This document shows, in pieces, positions 7,017 to 11,386 of a stretch of 11,386 bases of DNA. How positions within the stretch are numbered: position 1 is the first letter of the stretch; the number at the start of each line of letters is the position of its first letter. The DNA is from DATEHQ01 sp035279525 (GTDB taxonomy: Bacteria; Chloroflexota; Dormibacteria; Dormibacterales; Dormibacteraceae). The notes beneath the pieces are model-generated. The model was not told the DNA's origin. It saw nothing but the letters and a program-made list of their open reading frames with translations, and searched no databases. The stretch covers positions 1 to 11,386 of the forward strand of contig DATEHQ010000200.1 in assembly GCA_035279525.1 (NCBI GenBank). Reading direction: 5' to 3'. The position numbers and the translations under genes were made by a program.

Positions 7017-8310
7017 AGTCGCGGCCGATCCCTCTGTAGGTGAAGCCCATCGCCTTCATCGCCCGGGGATCGTAGATGTTGCGGCCGTCGACGAGTACCG
7101 GGCGCCGCATCGATTGCTTGACCCGGGGCATGTCGAGCTGGCGGAACTCGTTCCACTCGGTGACCACGACCAGCGCGTCCGCGCCGTCGGCGACCTCGTA
7201 TCCGTTTTCGAGGTACTCGACGTCGGGCAGGAGGACTCGGCATCGCTCCATCGCTGCCGGATCGTAGGCGCGCACGCGCGCGCCCGCCGCCATCAGGACC
7301 CTCGCGATGTTCAGGCTCGGCGCTTCACGCAGGTCGTCCGTGTTGGGCTTGAACGCGAGGCCGAGCAGGCCGATCGTGCGATCGGGCAGCTCGTCCAGGC
7401 ACTCGCGCAGCTTGTCGACGACCATCATCCGCTGGTCGCGGTTGATGTCCATCACGGCGTGGAGAAGCTCTGGGTGATAGTCGAATTTCTCCGCCAGGGC
7501 CGCCAGCGCCATCACGTCCTTGGGAAAGCAGCTCCCGCCCCACCCGATTCCGACGTCGAGGTAGCTCGGGCCGATGCGCTTGTCGAGGCCCATGCCCTCC
7601 GCGACAAGCTTCGCGTCCGCGCCGACGCGTTCGCTGATCCAGGCGATTTCGTTGATGAACGAGATGCGCGTGGCGAGGAAGGCGTTCGACGCGTACTTCA
7701 CCATCTCCGCCGTGTAGATGTTCGGCGTGATCAGAACAGGCGCCTCGAGAGGTGCGTAGAGCTGCGCCACCTTCTCGGCCGCGGCCCGCTCGTGGCTGCC
7801 CACGACCACTCGGTCTGGGTGCATGAAGTCCTGGATCGCCGAGCCCTCACGCAAGAACTCCGGGTTGGAGACCACGCTGGCCTTGTGGGTGGTGTTGCGC
7901 TTCCGGAGCACTTCCGAAACCATGTCGCCGGTCAGCGGAGGCACCGTTGATTTGTTCACCACGACGATTGGACCGGTCATGTGCTCGGCGATCGAGCCCG
8001 CCGCCGCCTCCACGTACGAGAGGTCGGCCTCTCCGCCCTCGCCCTCCGGCGTGCTGACCGCGATGATCGCGTACTCCGCGCCGGGCACGGCGTCCTCGTA
8101 GGCGGTGGTGAACGCGAGACGCCCGGCTTTGTAGTTCCGCTCGACGAGCTCGCTGATGCCGGGCTCGTAGAAGGGCACCCGGTGGTCCTTCAGCTGGGCG
8201 ATCTTCTCGCGGTTCACGTCCACGACCGTCACGTCGTTCCCAAGGTCCGCGAGACACGCGGCGGTGGTCAGACCTACGTATCCGGCGCCGATGACAGCTA
8301 CCTTGCTCAA
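7015..8310 (-). CDS. ugd: UDP-glucose 6-dehydrogenase
   Basis: Ugd oxidises UDP-glucose to UDP-glucuronate in two NAD-dependent steps. The protein has 431 residues, normal for bacterial Ugd. The Rossmann motif VAVIGAGYVGL is at 4-14, STPEGEGGEADLSYV at 86-100 resembles the usual TPxxxxGxADLSYV, STVPPLTGD at 121-129, NPEFLREGSAIQDFMHPDRVVVG around 149-171, the conserved Lys204/Asn208 in VKYASNAFLA, and the catalytic cysteine in GIGWGGSCFPKD (Cys261, Lys264). The C-terminal UDP-binding domain starts at GLAFKPNTDDLREAPS. The start is TTG (8310-8308), giving MSKVAVIG; the frame is open far upstream only as a shadow of the glycosyltransferase. No Shine-Dalgarno is evident and the gap to the upstream stop is 11 nt. 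The product feeds the next gene, the UXS-type decarboxylase. Confidence 0.96.
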   Translation of the reverse strand: MSKVAVIGAGYVGLTTAACLADLGNDVTVVDVNREKIAQLKDHRVPFYEPGISELVERNYKAGRLAFTTAYEDAVPGAEYAIIAVSTPEGEGGEADLSYVEAAAGSIAEHMTGPIVVVNKSTVPPLTGDMVSEVLRKRNTTHKASVVSNPEFLREGSAIQDFMHPDRVVVGSHERAAAEKVAQLYAPLEAPVLITPNIYTAEMVKYASNAFLATRISFINEIAWISERVGADAKLVAEGMGLDKRIGPSYLDVGIGWGGSCFPKDVMALAALAEKFDYHPELLHAVMDINRDQRMMVVDKLRECLDELPDRTIGLLGLAFKPNTDDLREAPSLNIARVLMAAGARVRAYDPAAMERCRVLLPDVEYLENGYEVADGADALVVVTEWNEFRQLDMPRVKQSMRRPVLVDGRNIYDPRAMKAMGFTYRGIGRD

Positions 8311-8321
8311 AACGGCGCGAA

Positions 8322-9449
8322 TTATCTCAGCGTGGAGAGATAGACGTTCACCGTCTCCACGGCCGTCTTGCGCCAGCTGAACGTTTTCGCCCGCTCCAGG
8401 CCGGCCCTCCGCCACGGTTCCGGTTTGGCACACAGCTCCGCCGCCGCCTTGCCAAGCGCCTCCGCGTCCCCATCCTGGACGAGCGCGCCCGCGTCGCCGA
8501 CGACCTCGGGCACGCTCGAGTTCCGGTAGGCGGCGACGGGGCACCCGCAGGCCATCGCCTCGAGGCACGGCAGGCCGAAGCCCTCGTACCGGCTGGGAAA
8601 TACGAGGCACCCGGCGGCGGAGTACAGGTCCGCCAGCTGCTGGTCGGTGACCCGGCCGAGCATGACGGCCCCAGGCATCTGGCCGGGCGCCTGCCGGCCG
8701 GGGGCGCCTGCGACAGCGAGTTGCAGCTCCGGCCGCGCCAGGCGCGCCACCTCGGCCGCCTGAAGCAGCGCGCCCGGGTCCTTCCGCGCGTCGAGGGCGC
8801 CCACAAAGAAAAGGAAGCCGGGCTCGAGGCCCCAGCGCTCTCGAACCCGCGCGGCGGCCCCGGCGCGCGGCGTGAACTCGGGCGCCGCGGCTTCCGGGAC
8901 GACCTCGATCCGGCCCGGCTCGACGCCGGCGACACGACTGGCATCCGCCGCGGTCGCCCTGGAGACCGCGATCACGCTCTGGGCGCGCCTGATCAACCTC
9001 CGTGCAGGCCAGTAGCGCAGCCGCTCCCCGCGCATGCGCGCACCGCCCCAAGCCCAGGGGATCAGGTCGTGCAGGGTCACGACCAGCGGCGATGGCGACC
9101 GCCCGGGAAGGTGGAAGTCGATGGCGTGGTAGAGGTCGGGCTTGATCCGAGCCAGGTCGGCGCCCATGGCGACGGCCTCCTCGTAAGCGGCGAGCCGGCC
9201 GTGGTAGCGGCGGCGCGAGCCCGCCAACTGGTAGCGGCCGGGCGGGAGCGGCGGCTCGTCGTAAGCGACGTCGAGCAGCAGCGTGAGGTTGGCGTCGAAG
9301 CCAATCTCGACGAGACCGCCAAGGAGCCCACGGGCGTACGACCCGACTCCGCGACCCGCGCTCGGCCTCTGCAGCGGTCGCATGTCGAGCAGCACGCGCG
9401 GCTGCGACCGCGCGCCGGATCGGGGTGAGGTCACGAGCCCAGCGATCAT
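8322..9449 (-). CDS. Glycosyltransferase family 4 (GT-B fold)
   Basis: This retaining GT-B glycosyltransferase uses a nucleotide sugar to extend a glycan on the inner face of the membrane. The N-terminal domain has LLDMRPLQRPSAGRGVGSYA, with the glycine-rich loop, and HDLIPWAWG; the linker has VIAVSRATAADA; the C-terminal domain has FVGALDARKDP and the family signature EGFGLPCLE (two Glu eight residues apart, 284 and 292 counted from GTG 9434), followed by AMACGCPVAAYRNSSVPEVVGDAG. The start is uncertain. ATG at 9449 gives 375 residues. GTG at 9434 gives 370 and would sit about 4 nt from a transcription start driven by the TATGAT at 9450-9445. The real homology begins after both. It is the first gene of the minus-strand unit. 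The donor may be UDP-xylose, UDP-glucuronate or GDP-mannose, all apparently made by this cluster; which one is not readable. Confidence 0.9.
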   Translation of the reverse strand: MIAGLVTSPRSGARSQPRVLLDMRPLQRPSAGRGVGSYARGLLGGLVEIGFDANLTLLLDVAYDEPPLPPGRYQLAGSRRRYHGRLAAYEEAVAMGADLARIKPDLYHAIDFHLPGRSPSPLVVTLHDLIPWAWGGARMRGERLRYWPARRLIRRAQSVIAVSRATAADASRVAGVEPGRIEVVPEAAAPEFTPRAGAAARVRERWGLEPGFLFFVGALDARKDPGALLQAAEVARLARPELQLAVAGAPGRQAPGQMPGAVMLGRVTDQQLADLYSAAGCLVFPSRYEGFGLPCLEAMACGCPVAAYRNSSVPEVVGDAGALVQDGDAEALGKAAAELCAKPEPWRRAGLERAKTFSWRKTAVETVNVYLSTLR

Positions 9450-9461
9450 AATTTGCCCGCC
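9435..9461. promoter_or_regulatory. Putative bidirectional promoter between the divergent units
   Basis: Within very GC-rich surroundings the stretch 9445-9454 reads atcataattt. On the plus strand CATAAT (9447-9452) matches five of six bases of a -10 element; a start about 7 nt on would fall 2-3 nt before the GTG at 9462. On the minus strand TATGAT (9450-9445) also matches five of six; a start near 9438 would precede the GTG at 9434 by about 4 nt. The two -10 candidates overlap each other. I see no convincing -35 box on either strand. The call rests on base composition, position and divergence of the flanking genes. Confidence 0.5.
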
Positions 9462-10697
9462 GTGCAGATCCATCACCGGCCGAAACCCGCCTCAGGCGCC
9501 CCGGCGCCCGACGCGAAGCTCGACGTCGTCATCGTCGGCGGCTGTGGACATGTCGGCCTGCCGCTCGCGCTCTCGCTGGCCGAGGCCGGCTACCGGGTCG
9601 GCATCGATGACATCGACCAGGCGAAGGTCGACCTGGTCAGGGCTGGCAAGGTGCCGTTTCACGAGGCCGGTGCGGAGGCGCTGCTCGGCAGCCTGCTCCC
9701 CACCGGCAGGCTGGAGGTCGCCGCGGACCCCCGGCTGCTGGCCAGGACCGACTCGGTGATGCTGGTGATCGGCACGCCGATCGACGAGTTCATGAACCCA
9801 TCGGTCCAGATCTTCGACCGCGCCCTGGACGAGCTCATGCCACACCTGCGCAGCGGGAGCCTGGTCGTGCTTCGCTCGACCGTGTTCCCTGGCACGACCG
9901 AGACGGTCGAGCGCAAGCTGCGTGCGGCGGGGATCCAGGCGGACGTCGCGTTCTGCCCCGAGCGCATCGCCGAAGGGCACGCCCTCGAGGAGCTCCGCAC
10001 GCTGCCGCAGCTGATCGGCGTCACCTCCGACGAGGCGTTCGAGAAGGCGAGCCGGATCTTCGTGCAGCTGGGCGTCACCGTCATCCGCACCACGCCGCTG
10101 GAGGCCGAGCTCGCGAAGCTGCTGACCAATACGTGGCGCTACATGAAATTCGCCATCGCGAACCAGTTCTTCCAGATCGCGCACCGGTCCGGGATCGACT
10201 ACAACCGCGTGCTCGACGCAGTCCGCCAGGACTATCCGCGCGCGCAGGACCTACCAGGCCCGGGATTCGCCGCCGGGCCGTGCCTCCTGAAGGACACGAT
10301 GCAGCTGTCGGCCTTCACGCCCGACCACTTCCCCATGGGCCAGGCCGCGATGCAGATCAACGAGGGCCTGCCCGGCTACATCGTCGACACGCTGAACTCA
10401 CGCAAGCCGCTCTCGGGCCGCACAGTGGGAATCCTCGGCATGGCCTTCAAGGGCGACTCGGACGACCCTCGCGCGTCGCTCAGCTACAAGCTGCGCAAGC
10501 TCGCGCAGTTCAAGGGCGCGAACGTCGTGTGCACCGACCCGTACGTCCGCAACCCTTCCTTTCAGTCCCTGGACACGGTGCTGGATCAGGCGGACGTGCT
10601 GATCGTGGGCGCCCCGCACCGCGCCTACAGGACGCTCGAGCTCGACGGCCGCGAGGTCGTCGACATCTGGGGGATCACCGGCCCGATCAGACTATGA
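9462..10697 (+). CDS. Nucleotide-sugar dehydrogenase (WecC/UDP-N-acetylhexosamine dehydrogenase-like)
   Basis: This belongs to the UDP-glucose/GDP-mannose dehydrogenase family, which oxidises the C6 hydroxyl of a nucleotide sugar to a carboxylate. From the GTG at 9462 it has 411 residues; a TTG at 9453 would add three. The Rossmann motif VVIVGGCGHVGLPLAL is at about 22-37, RSTVFPGTT at 138-146, FCPERIAEG at 164-172, LAKLLTNTWRYMKFAIAN at about 217-234 (conserved Lys219 and Asn223), and the catalytic-Cys motif GPGFAAGPCLLKD (Cys274, Lys277). These last features fit the WecC-like branch better than the Ugd branch. The block IGTPIDEFMNPSV replaces the usual TPxD..-PDL form. The exact sugar is unknown. 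It is divergent from the glycosyltransferase, and its stop overlaps a small ATG frame (ATGA). Confidence 0.9.
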   Translation: MQIHHRPKPASGAPAPDAKLDVVIVGGCGHVGLPLALSLAEAGYRVGIDDIDQAKVDLVRAGKVPFHEAGAEALLGSLLPTGRLEVAADPRLLARTDSVMLVIGTPIDEFMNPSVQIFDRALDELMPHLRSGSLVVLRSTVFPGTTETVERKLRAAGIQADVAFCPERIAEGHALEELRTLPQLIGVTSDEAFEKASRIFVQLGVTVIRTTPLEAELAKLLTNTWRYMKFAIANQFFQIAHRSGIDYNRVLDAVRQDYPRAQDLPGPGFAAGPCLLKDTMQLSAFTPDHFPMGQAAMQINEGLPGYIVDTLNSRKPLSGRTVGILGMAFKGDSDDPRASLSYKLRKLAQFKGANVVCTDPYVRNPSFQSLDTVLDQADVLIVGAPHRAYRTLELDGREVVDIWGITGPIRL

Positions 10698-10747
10698 CGC
10701 CGCGTGTTGGACGGCCTGGCGGAGCCAGGCCTGCAGTCCGCGCTTGA
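10694..10747 (+). CDS. Possible 17-codon coupling mini-ORF
   Basis: The frame reads MTPRVGRPGGARPAVRA then TGA. Its ATG (10694-10696) overlaps the dehydrogenase stop as ATGA, and its TGA (10745-10747) overlaps the TTG start of the next epimerase as TTGA. It resembles no protein I recognise and may have no function as a peptide. It may carry ribosomes from one large gene to the next and unfold the hairpin inside it. Its shortness means chance is possible. Confidence 0.35.
   Translation: MTPRVGRPGGARPAVRA
10709..10739 (+). other. Perfect 8-bp inverted repeat (RNA hairpin) before the epimerase start
   Basis: GGCCTGGC (10713-10720) and GCCAGGCC (10724-10731) are exact reverse complements around a GGA loop. 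Outer bases GGAC (10709-10712) and GTCC (10736-10739) can pair as well, leaving a TGCA bulge. No T-run follows, so it is not a standard terminator. It ends only a few bases before the TTG at 10744 and could hinder direct initiation there unless translated through. Confidence 0.7.
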
Positions 10748-11386
10748 AGATCCTCGTCACCGGCGCCGCCGGCTTCATCTGCGGCTACCTCGTGGCCGAG
10801 CTGCTGCAGGCCGGCCACGACGTGGTCGGGGTCGACAACTTCAGCAAGTACGGACCGGTCAGGCGCAGCTTCGACGGCGACCCGCGGTACCGCCTTGTCG
10901 AAGGCGACGCCAAGGACTCCACGCTGCTCAAGGCGCTGGCGCGCGACTGCGACCAGATCGTCGCGGGCGCGGCGATGATCGGCGGCATCTCGTACTTCCA
11001 CGAGTTCGCCTACGACCTGCTGGCCGAAAACGAAAGGATCTGCGCGGCGACGTTCGATGCGGCCGTCGACGCCTTCCGCAACGGGCGCCTGCAGAAGATC
11101 ACGGTGATCTCGAGCAGCATGGTGTACGAGTCGGCGTCGGTGTTTCCGACCCCCGAGGGCGCTCAGCTGACCAGCCCGCCGCCCCGTTCCACGTACGGGT
11201 TTCAAAAGCTCGCCACCGAGTTCTTCGCCCGTGGAGCGCATGAACAGCACAAGCTTCCCTTCACGATCGTGCGTCCGTTCAACTGTGTCGGCGTCGGCGA
11301 GCGTCGAGCGCTGCGAGACCACGACGTGATGAGCGGAAACGTCAAGCTCGCGATGAGCCACGTCGTTCCCGACCTGGTGCAGAAGG
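10744..11386 (+). CDS. NAD-dependent epimerase/dehydratase (extended SDR), C-terminus cut by window edge
   Basis: The frame runs from TTG (10744) to the right edge, 214 codons of a family of about 310-340 residues. It begins MKILVTGAAGFICGYLVAEL, a Rossmann motif in which the usual third glycine of GxxGxxG is Cys13, followed by Gly14. Asp31 ends the second strand, as expected for NAD. VISSSMVYE holds the catalytic serine region (about 122-129) and STYGFQK gives the YxxxK pair, Tyr151 and Lys155. VRPFNCVGVGE (176-186) is the usual downstream motif. This places it among nucleotide-sugar epimerases or dehydratases; which sugar is not readable. TTG is the only sensible start because it precedes KILVTG directly and no ATG lies in frame. 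It probably acts with the upstream dehydrogenase on a uronic or amino-sugar nucleotide. Confidence 0.9.
   Translation, partial: MKILVTGAAGFICGYLVAELLQAGHDVVGVDNFSKYGPVRRSFDGDPRYRLVEGDAKDSTLLKALARDCDQIVAGAAMIGGISYFHEFAYDLLAENERICAATFDAAVDAFRNGRLQKITVISSSMVYESASVFPTPEGAQLTSPPPRSTYGFQKLATEFFARGAHEQHKLPFTIVRPFNCVGVGERRALRDHDVMSGNVKLAMSHVVPDLVQK

Noticed and set aside
10713..10731. Intrinsic terminator at the 8-bp hairpin after the dehydrogenase
   Set aside because: No T-run follows, and the next gene starts 13 nt later on the same strand, so a coupling or regulatory role is likelier.

Overview
The window is GC-rich, densely coding bacterial DNA with no rRNA, tRNA, CRISPR array, phage or insertion-sequence signal. 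It carries genes for activated sugars (cell-surface polysaccharide) and for the activated methyl cycle. High GC, frequent TTG/GTG starts, 4-nt stop/start overlaps and the short 'YGW' type of S-adenosylhomocysteinase suggest a high-GC lineage such as Actinomycetota or Chloroflexota/Dormibacterota. This is an impression; nothing here fixes the taxonomy.

Minus strand, read from right to left (about 9449 to 1), nine genes lie head to tail: a GT4 glycosyltransferase, UDP-glucose 6-dehydrogenase (ugd), UDP-glucuronate decarboxylase (UXS type), adenine phosphoribosyltransferase (apt), S-adenosylhomocysteinase (ahcY), a patatin-like lipid hydrolase, a 150-nt non-coding leader, S-adenosylmethionine synthetase (metK), mannose-1-phosphate guanylyltransferase (manC) and a phosphohexomutase cut by the left edge. 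Gaps are at most about 20 nt, except the metK leader. Ugd plus UXS would make UDP-xylose. The hexomutase plus ManC would make GDP-mannose. AhcY and MetK are two steps of the SAM cycle.

Plus strand, from about 9453 to the right edge: a second nucleotide-sugar dehydrogenase (WecC/UDP-HexNAc-dehydrogenase-like), a possible 17-codon mini-ORF containing a perfect 8-bp hairpin, and an extended-SDR sugar-nucleotide epimerase cut by the right edge. The two divergent units meet at a small AT-rich island (about 9445-9454) that can be read as a -10 element on both strands, very close to both start codons.

Most worth a second look: (1) the UXS frame has intact conserved N-terminal coding but no ATG/GTG/TTG between its upstream in-frame stop and the Rossmann motif, and it overlaps the ugd stop codon; (2) the metK leader can be folded by eye into a closing helix plus two hairpins just before a strong ribosome-binding site, like a riboswitch, without an obvious SAM-I or SAM-IV core; (3) the mini-ORF is joined to both neighbours by ATGA and TTGA overlaps; (4) the divergent promoter appears symmetric and near-leaderless.
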